From contig NZ_JAMGSI010000003.1 in the NCBI RefSeq assembly GCF_023516715.1, forward strand, positions 62,001-126,000: a stretch of 64,000 nucleotides of DNA, read 5' to 3'. The position numbers and the translations under genes are program-made. The notes below the pieces were generated by a model. That model saw nothing but the letters and a program-made list of their open reading frames with translations. It was not told the DNA's origin and ran no database searches. Shown piece after piece: positions 29,405-37,672 of the stretch. Source of the DNA: Akkermansia massiliensis (lineage in GTDB: Bacteria; Verrucomicrobiota; Verrucomicrobiia; Verrucomicrobiales; Akkermansiaceae). Numbering within the stretch: position 1 is the stretch's first letter; the number at the start of each line of letters is the position of its first letter.

Positions 29405-30001
29405 TCAGGCTTTCTGCAATTTAATGAAGCGGGCGCGGTAAATCGGTTTTCCCATGGACTCCCATTGAAGCTGGAAATCCGTCCGGGGATAAAAAAACTC
29501 ATCATCCTCCCAACCGGACCGGCTGAACAGGCCGCTGCGCGCCACATGGTCCAGCACCCACAGGAAATACTCCTCATGATCCGTTTTAAACAGGAACTCC
29601 CCGCCGTCCGCCAGGGAACGGTGCAGCACGGGCAGAAAATCATCCTGCACCAGGCGGTTCTTGTGGTGCCTCTCCTTGGGCCACGGGTCCGGGCACAAAT
29701 AGTGAAGCCGGGAAACGCAGCCGGGCCGCACCATCCATTCCAGGAAATAACGGCTCTCCACCCGGAGCACCTTCACGTTTTCCAGGCCGCGGACGGCTGC
29801 CCGGGAGCAAACGCCCCGCACGCGGCCCAACAGCCGCTCAATGCCCAGAAAACGGCGTTCCGGATAATGGGCCGCCATCTGGAGCAGGAACCCTCCGTCT
29901 CCACAGCCCAGATCCACTTCAAACGGGCCGTCCGTTCCAAAAATATCGGAAGGCGCCAGCACCTTGAAAAAATCGTCTGGAATGAAGGCCGGATCTGTCA
30001 T
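29405..30001 (-). CDS. trmB: tRNA (guanine-N7-)-methyltransferase
   Basis: 198 aa from ATG 30001; the frame is open to 30130, but that part covers the terminator of the gene upstream. SAM motif I is VDLGCGDGGFLLQMA and the TrmB signature is CPDPWPKERHHKNRLV, followed by LFKTDHEEYF. It methylates G46 in the tRNA variable loop. It lies 5 nt before tgt, so two tRNA-modifying enzymes share a transcript. Confidence 0.93.
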   Translation of the reverse strand: MTDPAFIPDDFFKVLAPSDIFGTDGPFEVDLGCGDGGFLLQMAAHYPERRFLGIERLLGRVRGVCSRAAVRGLENVKVLRVESRYFLEWMVRPGCVSRLHYLCPDPWPKERHHKNRLVQDDFLPVLHRSLADGGEFLFKTDHEEYFLWVLDHVARSGLFSRSGWEDDEFFYPRTDFQLQWESMGKPIYRARFIKLQKA

Positions 30002-30057
30002 GGGAATCAACGTGCGGATAAGATGCGTTACAAAACGGACTCTGTCAAATGAGAAGA

Positions 30058-30088
30058 GCCCCTCCCCGCAAACATGGCGGGAAGAGGC
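30058..30088 (-). terminator. Terminator of the Nudix-like regulator gene
   Basis: 12-bp near-perfect GC-rich stem (GCCCCTCCCCGC against GCGGGAAGAGGC with one G-A type mismatch), then TCTTCTCATTTG on the minus strand. Confidence 0.65.
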
Positions 30089-30129
30089 CCGGCAAGGCGG
30101 AACGGCCGCACCCGGACAGCCGGACGGCA

Positions 30130-30852
30130 TCAGCTCCGGTAATAAAGGCGGTTGTAAATCTTGCGGTCAAAACGATAATAGCGCGCGGCGCGGTGGGCCA
30201 CGCCCTCCTCCTTCTCATCCAGCGGCACAATGTAGGGACGGGAGGCAATCTTCTTGTGGAAATTGCGCACGTCCATGGGCTTGCCGTGAATCTCCTCATT
30301 CAGCCGCCGGAGCTGAAGCGCCGTAAACTTGGCGGGCAGCATGTCGTAAATCAGCGCGGGCTCCTTCTTCACGGAAGAACGTATCCTCTCCAGAGCCAGA
30401 TCAATAATGTCCCGGTGGTCAAACGCCAGCTCCGGCAGGCCGTCCACGGGCACCCAGCGGGTTTTGTGGCTCTCCATCAGCTTGCGCAGCTTGGTGGAAA
30501 TCCTCAGCATGGCCATGTAAGCCACCGTCACCAGGCGGCCTATCTTCTGGCCGGAGATGGCCTCCACCCACTCCCTGTCCGCCGGATTCTTGATGCGCGA
30601 CGGCGCGCCGAAGGTATGGAACTGCTCCAAATGGGGGGAAGACATGCCGGTCATGTCAAACAGGATACGGCGTGCGGCGGCGTCAAGTTCCTCCTCCTCA
30701 TAAATCAAATCACCGGGCAGCTTGGAAATAGCGCCGGTATGGCCGGGTGCGACATGTGTCTTTTCAACCAGAAGGACCTTCAGCCCTTCCTCATCGAACC
30801 CGATCAACACACAATCCACTGAGAGATGCGGATAAAATGCCTGTCTGCTCAT
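30130..30852 (-). CDS. Nudix-like protein with C-terminal winged-helix region (NrtR-like)
   Basis: 240 aa. Residues about 8-150 follow the Nudix fold (LSVDCVLIGF start, KLPGDLIYEEEELDAAARRI box). The Nudix box is degenerate: the catalytic RExxEE portion reads RRILFD, so hydrolysis is doubtful. The C-terminal part (about 165-230: PALIYDMLPAKFTALQLRRL, then NFHKKIASRPYIVPL) matches the winged-helix end of NrtR-type transcription factors, which use the Nudix fold as a ligand sensor. I infer a repressor-like regulator sensing a nucleotide or sugar-nucleotide. No NAD-synthesis gene is adjacent; rlpA is transcribed divergently. Confidence 0.7.
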   Translation of the reverse strand: MSRQAFYPHLSVDCVLIGFDEEGLKVLLVEKTHVAPGHTGAISKLPGDLIYEEEELDAAARRILFDMTGMSSPHLEQFHTFGAPSRIKNPADREWVEAISGQKIGRLVTVAYMAMLRISTKLRKLMESHKTRWVPVDGLPELAFDHRDIIDLALERIRSSVKKEPALIYDMLPAKFTALQLRRLNEEIHGKPMDVRNFHKKIASRPYIVPLDEKEEGVAHRAARYYRFDRKIYNRLYYRS

Positions 30853-31076
30853 TATGTTATCTATTATTTGTAGTAAGTTCCCAGAATCGCACCAACGCTA
30901 CGCAAGCGGCCCAGTCAAGTCAACCAAAATCAAAACAAGATCGGCAAAGGCCATTCCATCCCTCTCCCTGTCCCTGCGGCCCGGCTGCCGCAGACACGCC
31001 AGCATTCCCGGCAGCGGCGTCCTCTCCGGAGCGGGAAAACGCATCGGCGTCTTGCATTACCCCATCTTCCCGGCCA

Positions 31077-31082
31077 TATAAT
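31077..31082 (+). promoter_or_regulatory. Consensus -10 box directly before rlpA
   Basis: TATAAT ends 5 nt before the ATG at 31088. A TTGCAT at 31052-31057 gives a long 19-bp spacer. The bases AAGG just before the ATG could also act as a weak ribosome binding site. Confidence 0.5.
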
Positions 31083-31087
31083 AAGGT

Positions 31088-31606
31088 ATGCAGACGGGCA
31101 TCATCAGGGGAGCGGCCATGCTGGCCGGGCTGTTATGGCTGGCCTCCTGCTCCTCCTCACCCAAAAGCCGGGACTATACGGGCTACATGACCCGCCCCTA
31201 CACCATCCGGGGCCACCGCTACCACCCCATGAGCGTGGAACAGGCGCTGTCCTATGAACAAACGGGCATCGCCTCCCATTATAATGAATGCGCGCTGTGG
31301 GGGCTCGTCAGCGGAGAAACGGCCATCGGGGAAAACGTGCGCCCCTGGCACCTGCACGCGGCGCATCCCACCCTGCCCCTCCCGTGCGAGGTGCTCGTCC
31401 AGTCCCTCCGCACGGGAAAAACCGTGAAAGTGCGCGTCAACGACCGGGGCCCCTTCATCAAAAACCGCATCATTGACCTTAGTGAAAAAGCTGCAGAACG
31501 GCTGGACATGAAACACCACGGACTGGACAGGGTCAGAATCACCGTCCTCTCCGTGGGAGACGGGAAATGGAAAAGGGAAGCGCCGCCCTACGCCACGCCG
31601 GCCTGA
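31088..31606 (+). CDS. rlpA: RlpA-like lipoprotein with double-psi beta-barrel
   Basis: 172 aa. Lipoprotein signal with lipobox LAS-C21. The mature part is a single DPBB domain with TGIASHYNE, SGETAIGE, and the RlpA-defining PCEVLVQSLRTGKTVKVRVNDRGPF region (V.VNDRGPF) followed by IIDLSEKAAERL. In Pseudomonas the catalytic Asp and His cleave glycan strands lacking stem peptides; Asp of NDRGPF is present here. No SPOR domain. It converges on rnhC with a 4-nt gap and has an apparent leaderless start. Confidence 0.9.
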   Translation: MQTGIIRGAAMLAGLLWLASCSSSPKSRDYTGYMTRPYTIRGHRYHPMSVEQALSYEQTGIASHYNECALWGLVSGETAIGENVRPWHLHAAHPTLPLPCEVLVQSLRTGKTVKVRVNDRGPFIKNRIIDLSEKAAERLDMKHHGLDRVRITVLSVGDGKWKREAPPYATPA

Positions 31607-31610
31607 CCCT

Positions 31611-32519
31611 TCACTTCAGCACGTTCTGCGTGGTCTTGAAATGCATCTTGGCCACCTTCGGAAGCATCTGCTCCCCATGCTGGGCCACCAACTGGCGAGC
31701 GGCCTTTACCACCTGGCCGGAAGCCCCCAGCGGCAGCTTCATGCCGGCGGCCTCTCCCGCCGCATCCATCCAGTTCACAAAACGTTCGCGCGCCAGAATG
31801 GACGCCGCGGCCACCGCCACGTCACTTTCCGCCCGGACGCGCTGTTCCAGCCTGATGGACAGCTTTTTGGCCGCCAGGGCCCTTTTCAGTACAAACGGAT
31901 TGGCAAACTGGTCGCTCAGCGCCATGGGGCAGTCCGGCACCTTGGCCGCCAGGCCCTCAATCACCGTGGCATGCCCCCAGGCCAGAAAACGGTTCAAATT
32001 CTTGAACTCCGGATAAAGCTGGTTGTACCTCTCCGGGCCGATGCTCACCAGATGGAACCGGATGCCGGGCACCCTGCGTATCCCTTCCGCCAGGGAACGG
32101 ATTCTGGAGGAAGAACCCACCAGCTTGCTGTCACAGACGCCCAGCTTGCGCAACGCGGCGCCTATGCGCCCGTCCGCATAAACACCGGCCACCACCAGAG
32201 GGCCGAAATAATCCCCCTTGCCGCTCTCATCAATGCCGAAATGGGCTCCCTTACCCCCCTCATCCTCTTCCGCTTCCTCCTGCAGTGACAGGAGGCCGGT
32301 CACCTGCGGCTCCAGCGTAAACTCTATAAAATCGTCCGTTCCCTTCCCCTGTAAAAGAAGCTTGTTCTTCTTCTCATAAACCGTCACCAGCAGGGAAGGC
32401 CCGGCAAAGGAAAAGCGCGCGTAGGGAACCTCCCTTCTTTCAAACCCCTTTCCCTCAAGAATGGACTCAAGCCTTCCGGCCTGAGCGTCAGTCAGCATGG
32501 TTGTAAACGTGGTGCGCAT
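31611..32519 (-). CDS. rnhC: Ribonuclease HIII
   Basis: 302 aa from ATG 32519, preceded by a GGGAGGGAG stretch suitable as Shine-Dalgarno. An N-terminal TBP-like substrate-binding domain (about 1-85) precedes the RNase H domain with FGIDESGKGDYFGPLVVAG, the RNase HIII signature (Asp-Glu pair), VCDSKLVG, and the later catalytic Asp in ALSDQFANP/RAESDVAVAAASILAR. It removes RNA from RNA-DNA hybrids. The frame is open to 32567, but the earlier start lacks support. Confidence 0.93.
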   Translation of the reverse strand: MRTTFTTMLTDAQAGRLESILEGKGFERREVPYARFSFAGPSLLVTVYEKKNKLLLQGKGTDDFIEFTLEPQVTGLLSLQEEAEEDEGGKGAHFGIDESGKGDYFGPLVVAGVYADGRIGAALRKLGVCDSKLVGSSSRIRSLAEGIRRVPGIRFHLVSIGPERYNQLYPEFKNLNRFLAWGHATVIEGLAAKVPDCPMALSDQFANPFVLKRALAAKKLSIRLEQRVRAESDVAVAAASILARERFVNWMDAAGEAAGMKLPLGASGQVVKAARQLVAQHGEQMLPKVAKMHFKTTQNVLK

Positions 32520-32654
32520 ATGCTCCCTCCCGGCGCCGGAACGCCCGGCGGGAAATAATGGAAGCATTCAAACCGTTCCGGTCAAGCAAAATCCCCGCAT
32601 CACGCAGTTGAGGACGCAAAAATCAAGCATGCCACGGATTATGTGATTTTTTAG

Positions 32655-32683
32655 GAGACAAATCACGCACGCTGAACTATAAA
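32655..32683 (+). promoter_or_regulatory. Candidate promoter of the HU gene
   Basis: GAGACA (32655-32660), a 17-bp spacer, TATAAA (32678-32683); ATG 31 nt further at 32715, so this gene would have a normal short leader. Confidence 0.5.
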
Positions 32684-32714
32684 ACTCATACATTCATATC
32701 ATTCTGCACTCCAT

Positions 32715-33020
32715 ATGGCTAAAACATTAACAAAACGAGACCTCGTTAACAAGATCAGCGCCGAAACCAACTTCACCCAGATTGAAGTGTTCGACATCGT
32801 ACAGCGTGCCGTGGACATTATCTCCAGCACACTTGCGGAAGGTGACCGTGTGGTGATTCGCAACTTTGGTACCTTCCAGGTGAAGGAAGTGAAGCCCAAG
32901 GTAGGCCGCAATCCCAAGAATCCTGACCAGGACGTGCCGATTCCGGCCCGCTCCGTCGTCAAATTCAAGGTCGGCAAGGAACTGAAGGACCAGGTCGCCA
33001 AGCTGACCGCCTCCAAGTAA
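32715..33020 (+). CDS. HU/IHF family nucleoid protein
   Basis: 101 aa. The DNABII fold is clear: TKRDLVNKISAETNFTQIE helices, the beta-arm signature GDRVVIRNFGTFQVKEVKPK, then GRNPKNPDQDVPIPARSVVKF with the intercalating Pro and C-terminal helix. The ten or so residues at the end are extra. It binds and bends DNA as a dimer. Monocistronic: own promoter and terminator. Confidence 0.93.
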   Translation: MAKTLTKRDLVNKISAETNFTQIEVFDIVQRAVDIISSTLAEGDRVVIRNFGTFQVKEVKPKVGRNPKNPDQDVPIPARSVVKFKVGKELKDQVAKLTASK

Positions 33021-33049
33021 TCCCCGCAGGGACCAGACAAATTACACCG

Positions 33050-33077
33050 GGCGTCTCCATTCAGCGATGGAGGCGCC
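33050..33077 (+). terminator. Terminator of the HU gene
   Basis: 11-bp stem GGCGTCTCCAT/ATGGAGGCGCC (one mismatch), 6-nt loop, then TTTTTG. Confidence 0.9.
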
Positions 33078-33120
33078 TTTTTGTTTGCAATTTGCGCGGC
33101 AATCGGGAATATAGGGAACC

Positions 33121-33759
33121 GTGAGCATGTTCCGGATACAGCACATTCTCCTGATCGCCGCCGCAGGGCTCTGCTCCTGCGCCACCGAACGTACGGTGAC
33201 CACCAGCCTTCAGCCCAAACAGCGCCCGGACTCGGCAAAAACGGACGCGGAGCTGATGGATGCCCTGGAGGCGAAATTCGCCGGCGGCTTCGGCCAGCAG
33301 ACGGACAAGGAAGGCAACACCAAGATGGTCTCCCAGAAACGGAGCTCCTTTGAAGGACTCCGGTACAACGGCGACATGTCCCAATTTGAGAAAAAGGCCT
33401 TTGAAACCACCGCCTTTGAAAAAAAGAAATTTGACGGAGCCGCCACACAGTTTGAAACCAGGAAATGGGACGGCGTCAAATCCTTCACGGATGGAAAACT
33501 GGAAACACCGGACTTCATTGCCCGGGCCAAGGGCGTGAATACCCAGTCCTGGCAAGATGCCTCCAAACAATACGCCACGCAGCAATCCGACCTTCAGGGC
33601 CGCTCCTGGAAGGAGGCGGACAAACACCTCGGACGCACCGTCAACCGGGACATTGAAGCCAAGCGGCAGAGCTTTGAACAACCCACCATGATGAGCGCTC
33701 GCCAGGCCCAGGCCCGCACCATCCAGGAAACACGGGAAATGATGGGGCGGACGGACTAG
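33121..33759 (+). CDS. Lipoprotein with short Phe-Glu-Lys repeats, unrecognised family
   Basis: 212 aa from GTG 33121 (ATG 33127 possible). Lipoprotein signal ending LCS-C20. The mature part is hydrophilic, Gln/Lys/Glu-rich, without membrane segments. Residues about 85-135 contain an imperfect repeat of the form F-E-K-K-x-F / K-F-D-G / K-W-D-G (QFEKKAFETTAFEKKKFDGA, then QFETRKWDGVKSF), reminiscent of short beta or coiled repeats. A TATAGG box ends 5 nt before the GTG, supporting the GTG start if the gene is leaderless. Function unknown; outer-membrane or inner-membrane anchoring by lipid is expected. Confidence 0.65.
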   Translation: MSMFRIQHILLIAAAGLCSCATERTVTTSLQPKQRPDSAKTDAELMDALEAKFAGGFGQQTDKEGNTKMVSQKRSSFEGLRYNGDMSQFEKKAFETTAFEKKKFDGAATQFETRKWDGVKSFTDGKLETPDFIARAKGVNTQSWQDASKQYATQQSDLQGRSWKEADKHLGRTVNRDIEAKRQSFEQPTMMSARQAQARTIQETREMMGRTD

Positions 33760-33801
33760 CGCGCCAACGTTCCGGACGTGATCCCATGCCACATTTCAGG
33801 T

Positions 33802-33831
33802 TCGACATTGTTTTCAGCCGCCCTCTATAAT
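33802..33831 (+). promoter_or_regulatory. Promoter of the 87-aa protein gene, apparently leaderless
   Basis: TCGACA (33802-33807), an 18-bp spacer, consensus TATAAT (33826-33831), then 7 nt to the GTG at 33839. Confidence 0.6.
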
Positions 33832-33838
33832 CCCGCCC

Positions 33839-34102
33839 GTGAGTGCCAAAGACGTTCCACCTTCCATCACCCTGCCTACCAGCGACTACTATACCATTGT
33901 CAAAATGAGCAATCATGCCGTCGTGGGAGTATTCCGCCAGCATGTCTTTGCACGCCGCGGCACGCGCCGTTACGCACCCCCCATTCCGGAAGAGCACGAC
34001 TCCTACTGCGTTAAAAGAACTCCGGAACGTGTCATGGTGCAAATCTTTCATGACGGCAACGAAGTTTACCGTTGCATTTTTGTGCCGCCTGCCGATTATT
34101 GA
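33839..34102 (+). CDS. Small basic protein of unknown function
   Basis: 87 aa from GTG. No recognised domain. It has a conserved-looking compact pattern: a Ser/Thr-rich start, SNHAVVGVFRQHVFARRGTR, then a C-terminal pair of beta-strands RVMVQIFHDGNEVYRCIFVPP. No membrane segment or signal peptide, so cytosolic. A strong promoter lies right before the GTG, which makes a real gene likely. The lipoprotein gene at 34116 follows 13 nt later and probably shares the transcript. Confidence 0.55.
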   Translation: MSAKDVPPSITLPTSDYYTIVKMSNHAVVGVFRQHVFARRGTRRYAPPIPEEHDSYCVKRTPERVMVQIFHDGNEVYRCIFVPPADY

Positions 34103-34115
34103 CGGCAGGACAACC

Positions 34116-34559
34116 ATGAAAGCGCCTTTTTTCAGTCTGGCCTTCTGCCTCATTACAAGTCTGATTGCAGCCTGTTCCTCCCCCTCGGGACCCAATGCGT
34201 GGACGCCGGTCACTTCCGGCCCACCGCGTGCGCCCATCCCTCAGAACGAAGTTCTGGTCATTGATGAATACCCCATGGGGGAATATACCAACGTAGGGCA
34301 CTTTAACGGTCCTGAAGGGCGCATTGTCCATGTCTCCATGGAAGACAAGGAACTGATCGACTACTTCACCAGGGAGGCTGCCGCCATGGGCGGCAACACC
34401 GTCGTCATCAGGGAACCGCGCATCCGCTACCGTTCCGGTGAAGGCAAGAGCAGCCGGGTGGACGTCATCCATGTGCGGGAGGAAATGGGAACGCACGGCG
34501 CGGAAGACCTGGGCATGGACTCGCTCCCCATTGATGAAGAATCCCTGCGGATTTATTAA
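34116..34559 (+). CDS. Small lipoprotein, unrecognised family
   Basis: 147 aa from ATG 34116; the longer open frame from 33915 overlaps the 87-aa gene and is rejected. Lipoprotein signal with lipobox IAA-C20, then a Pro-rich linker and an alpha/beta domain (NEVLVIDEYPMGEYTNVGHF, REAAAMGGNTVVIREPRIRY). The combination of Gly-Gly-Asn-x-Val strand and preceding helix is like small periplasmic domains of the DUF4156/YbjQ type, but I cannot assign it with confidence. Second gene after the 87-aa protein. Confidence 0.65.
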   Translation: MKAPFFSLAFCLITSLIAACSSPSGPNAWTPVTSGPPRAPIPQNEVLVIDEYPMGEYTNVGHFNGPEGRIVHVSMEDKELIDYFTREAAAMGGNTVVIREPRIRYRSGEGKSSRVDVIHVREEMGTHGAEDLGMDSLPIDEESLRIY

Positions 34560-34563
34560 TCCG

Positions 34564-34608
34564 GCCCCACTACCCTGCGCGATCTCCCGCCCGGGGCTTT
34601 TTTCAGCC
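34564..34608 (+). terminator. Weak candidate terminator after the lipoprotein
   Basis: GCCCC pairs with GGGGC across a long loop and is followed by TTTTTTC (34602-34608). Stem is short, so this is tentative. Confidence 0.3.
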
Positions 34609-34818
34609 TTTTCTATTGGCCGCGCCGCAATGCGGGCACTCCGCATGGGAATTCCCGTCCTCCACATAAAACCGGAACCCGCATATCCGGCACCGCACCT
34701 TGCGCCTCCGGTCCAGGAAAGACCGTACCCACCCCATTGCCAGGCAAATGAACACTACGGCGCAAAAACCGCCGGACGCCAGCAAAAACAGGCGCAGCAA
34801 AAAATCGTGAAGGGTCAT
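34603..34818 (-). CDS. Small membrane protein with C-terminal zinc ribbon
   Basis: 71 aa from ATG 34818, 2 nt after the stop of the TonB-like gene. One membrane segment (about 7-30) followed by a basic linker and a zinc ribbon with two knuckles, CRICGF and CPHCGA, 18 residues apart. The ribbon should face the cytosol by the positive-inside rule (WVRSFLDRRRK follows the segment). Last gene of the ExbB-ExbD-TonB series; its role there is unknown. Confidence 0.6.
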   Translation of the reverse strand: MTLHDFLLRLFLLASGGFCAVVFICLAMGWVRSFLDRRRKVRCRICGFRFYVEDGNSHAECPHCGAANRKG

Positions 34819-34820
34819 GC

Positions 34821-35585
34821 TCACGGCTCTTCCTCCTTCCATTCAATGGACATGGTGCCGCTCCGCGGCTCCCGGGACGGAACCCAGCGCAGGGAGCGGG
34901 CAAACCTCATGGCGGACTCGTCCGCTCCATTGCTGCCGGAAGACTCCAGCAGCAGCACCTGGGAGGGAACGCCCCATACGTCCACTACCACAAAAAACTC
35001 GCTTCTCAGCCCCGTATGGTCCTCGCTCCTGGAAAAACCGGACAGGGAGCCGGCTGTAACAATCCGGCCGTCCAGCCCCGGAGAACAAAAAGACAGGTAG
35101 GGAATGCACGTGCCGGAAACATCCAGGGAAGGATTCATCATGGCGCGTATATGGAAATCCGGATGCTGCCACATGCGCCACACCTGGTCCGCCACGGTGG
35201 GGACGGACACGGGGGGAAGAGGAGCCAGAGGCGTATCGGCGGAGCGCAGGGAAGGCAGAGTCACGCCCGTTTCCCCGATCGGGCCGGCTGTCACCGGATT
35301 AGCCCAGACGGGGCCCCTCACGGGCAGCGGAGTATTGCGCAGCACATACTGGTGCAGGCGCGGATTATCCGCAGGAAGCAGAACCACGGCGCCCGGCTGG
35401 TCCCCACGGCGGCGGACTCCCGGCACCTCCACATGGACAAACACGGCGGCCACGGATGCGCAAACGCCGAACAAAAGCATCCACAGCAAAATGCGCCAGC
35501 GCAAAATGCCGGTCTCCCGCCAGTCAAACGTCAACCCCACGTGGAGGTCGAAAATCTTGGCCCGGCTCTTTTTGTTCAGCTTCAT
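34821..35585 (-). CDS. TonB-like energy transducer
   Basis: 254 aa from ATG 35585. A single N-terminal membrane segment (about 30-50) follows a basic cytosolic stretch, as in TonB. A Pro-rich middle (PSLRSADTPLAPLPPVSVPT) is followed by a C-terminal domain in which SEFFVVVDVWGVPSQVLLLE, then SSGSNGADESAMRFARSLRW, fits the TonB_C pattern (strand, G-x-V turn, SSG, helix, W-P end). It lies 20 nt after exbD on the same strand, which strongly supports the assignment. It would couple the proton motive force to outer-membrane receptors; no receptor is in the window. Confidence 0.7.
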   Translation of the reverse strand: MKLNKKSRAKIFDLHVGLTFDWRETGILRWRILLWMLLFGVCASVAAVFVHVEVPGVRRRGDQPGAVVLLPADNPRLHQYVLRNTPLPVRGPVWANPVTAGPIGETGVTLPSLRSADTPLAPLPPVSVPTVADQVWRMWQHPDFHIRAMMNPSLDVSGTCIPYLSFCSPGLDGRIVTAGSLSGFSRSEDHTGLRSEFFVVVDVWGVPSQVLLLESSGSNGADESAMRFARSLRWVPSREPRSGTMSIEWKEEEP

Positions 35586-35604
35586 GCGGCAGAATGGAAA
35601 AAAA

Positions 35605-36039
35605 TCAATCCGCAGGCTCGGCGGCAATATAGCACGTCATTCCCTTGGCAAGCACCATATCCACCAACTGCTGTTCCAGAGCCCGAGAAACGGCGGAATC
35701 CAGCCGCAAGGCAATCCCCACGCGTCCCCCTCCATCCCCCTCGTTCTCCCGGGAAATCCGGTCCAATTCTGCGGAAACGCCGGGAAGGCCGCCTTCAATC
35801 AGGCGGTTCCCAATGTAAAAAGCGGGCTGGTCGCCGGCCGTGACGGAAATAAACTCCACATCCCCCACAATATTCATCAGGAAACGGGAGGACGGGGCCT
35901 TCACCTCATACCCGTACGCCATCCCCACGCGGGAAGTCATGATCGTCAGCACGCAAACAAGCACGACCAAATCCAGCAGGACGACCACCTGCATGAAAAA
36001 CGCCCCGGTGGGCAACGTTGAGCGCGTCTTGATCTGCAT
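35605..36039 (-). CDS. ExbD/TolR family protein
   Basis: 144 aa. One membrane segment with the conserved Asp, D23 in MQVVVLLDLVVLVCVL, which carries protons in this family. The periplasmic part ends in a small alpha/beta domain. Part of the stator with the ExbB-like protein encoded 24 nt upstream. Confidence 0.75.
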   Translation of the reverse strand: MQIKTRSTLPTGAFFMQVVVLLDLVVLVCVLTIMTSRVGMAYGYEVKAPSSRFLMNIVGDVEFISVTAGDQPAFYIGNRLIEGGLPGVSAELDRISRENEGDGGGRVGIALRLDSAVSRALEQQLVDMVLAKGMTCYIAAEPAD

Positions 36040-36063
36040 GCCTTTTTTCCTTCCCTGTTACGC

Positions 36064-36714
36064 TTACACTCCCCGTCCGGCCATGCTCTCCCCCTCCTCG
36101 CGCCTCTGGCGGGCGTCGCACACCAGGCACACGGCCTCCGTGCCGGCCCGTTCCAGGGAATGCACGATCTGGCGGGAGCGGGAAGCCAGGTAGGAATAAA
36201 ACAAATAAGCGGGAATCGCAATGCTCAGCCCAAGGGCGGAGCTCAGCAGGGCCTGGTAAACGGCGTCCGACATGGCGAGGGTGGGGGCCTTCCCTTCCAG
36301 GAGGCCCGGCTGGGAATAAAAACCCACCAGCCCCTGAATCGTCCCCAGGACGCCTATCAGCGGACTCACCGTAGCCACCACCAGGAGGCCGCGGATATTC
36401 TTCTCAATCTGGAACACCTCCATCTGCACGGAATCCTCCGCCACGGTCCGGAGCTCTTCACGCCGCAATCCGGCATGCGCCAGCACGGAGGCAACCACAC
36501 GGGCCGCCGGGCCAGGCAGAATGGAAGCCTCATGCCGGGCTTCATCCGTCTTTCCGGCATTCACCAGCTTGGAAATGCCCCTTAAAAAATCCCCGGTATT
36601 AATCTGAATCCTGTGGAAATATAAAATCCGCTCCGCAACAACCGCCAGCGCGTACACGGCCAGAATGCTTAAAACCCAGAACAACGGCCCTATCTTGATG
36701 ATCAATTCATTCAT
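36064..36714 (-). CDS. MotA/TolQ/ExbB family proton channel protein
   Basis: 216 aa from ATG 36714; the frame is open to 36939, but the extension is Cys-rich and overlaps the ubiA-like gene. Three membrane segments: about 7-26, 110-132 and 150-172. The signature VATVSPLIGVLGTIQGLVGFY with the channel-lining Thr and the following SDAVYQALLSSALGLSIAIPA is the ExbB/TolQ core. First gene of the exbB-exbD-tonB-zinc ribbon series. Confidence 0.88.
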   Translation of the reverse strand: MNELIIKIGPLFWVLSILAVYALAVVAERILYFHRIQINTGDFLRGISKLVNAGKTDEARHEASILPGPAARVVASVLAHAGLRREELRTVAEDSVQMEVFQIEKNIRGLLVVATVSPLIGVLGTIQGLVGFYSQPGLLEGKAPTLAMSDAVYQALLSSALGLSIAIPAYLFYSYLASRSRQIVHSLERAGTEAVCLVCDARQRREEGESMAGRGV

Positions 36715-36769
36715 AACCCACTTTCTCGCGTCAGATGATGCACACTTTCCATGTAAATTCAATCCAAAC

Positions 36770-37495
36770 CTATGTAGCCCGGCAGCCGAGCTTCTGCAGC
36801 AGCCGCGTTCCGGCCCACAATAAAACGGCGCCGATCCACAGCAGGGAACCCAGGCACAACAGCCATACCGCATCAAACAGGCACATGCCGGAAAGCAGCA
36901 GCACCACGGCCGCCTGAACCCGGGGCCTGCCCGCTTCACGCCGGGCCACCATGGAAATCAGGCAGGTAAACGCAAACAGGCCGAAAGCATACCACAGCAG
37001 GGACGCGGGCAGCACGGGTTCCCCGGCCGCATGGGCAAACACCAGCCCGGCGGCCAGCACCCACAGCCCGCGGCACAGCCCCATCAGAAAAACGGAGCCG
37101 CTCCACAACTTGTGAAACATATTGTACAGGGAAATCACGATCAGCAGCACAGCGCCCGCGGCAAACTCCCCGCCCAGCGCCATATTCAGCACCAGGCCGG
37201 ACAGCCCGGCCACCAGGGACAGCAGCCTCAGCACGGACACGCTCACCGCGCCGCACGGCACGGGACGGTCCGGATAACGGGAAGCGTCCCACCTGGCATC
37301 CACACGGTCATTCTCCCACATGCCGTACAAATAAAAGCACAGCCCCATCAGCACCACGCCCGCATACAGGCCGGCAGGCGGCAGCTCCGCTCCCCGGACG
37401 GCAGCCCACGCCACGGCCGCATTGGTGAACAGCGTGGGAATATTGGCCGGACGGGAGGAACGGATCACTCCCCTCAATAAACGGCAATCATGCAT
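36770..37495 (-). CDS. UbiA-family prenyltransferase-like membrane protein
   Basis: 241 aa from ATG 37495. About seven or eight hydrophobic segments. The first Asp-rich motif of the family is present as WENDRVDARWDASRYPDRPV (NDxxD plus the D-x-x-x-x-PDRP signature). The second Asp motif is not obvious, and the matching region is more divergent. These enzymes attach prenyl chains to aromatic acceptors or hemes. The substrate cannot be read here; no menaquinone gene is adjacent. It shares a divergent intergenic region with surA. Confidence 0.7.
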   Translation of the reverse strand: MHDCRLLRGVIRSSRPANIPTLFTNAAVAWAAVRGAELPPAGLYAGVVLMGLCFYLYGMWENDRVDARWDASRYPDRPVPCGAVSVSVLRLLSLVAGLSGLVLNMALGGEFAAGAVLLIVISLYNMFHKLWSGSVFLMGLCRGLWVLAAGLVFAHAAGEPVLPASLLWYAFGLFAFTCLISMVARREAGRPRVQAAVVLLLSGMCLFDAVWLLCLGSLLWIGAVLLWAGTRLLQKLGCRAT

Positions 37496-37611
37496 CGACG
37501 CACACTGTATAGGGAAAAACGGCATTTACCAAGCACATCCACAGTCAGCAAAAGTGTGGAGACGGCCCTCCCTACCATGCAGGGCGGTATCCATACATAC
37601 CCAGAAATAGA

Positions 37612-37639
37612 TTGTCTTTACAGGGCTGTTCCCTATCAT
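37612..37639 (+). promoter_or_regulatory. Candidate promoter of the SurA-like gene
   Basis: TTGTCT (37612-37617), a 16-bp spacer, TATCAT (37634-37639); ATG at 37673, leaving a leader of about 27 nt. Confidence 0.5.
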
Positions 37640-37672
37640 CCGGAAACATTAAAGCTTCTTTTTCTCCCCTCC

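Noticed and set aside
33915-34115. N-terminal extension of the lipoprotein gene
   Set aside because: Overlaps the 87-aa gene in another frame; the internal ATG 34116 starts a proper lipoprotein signal.
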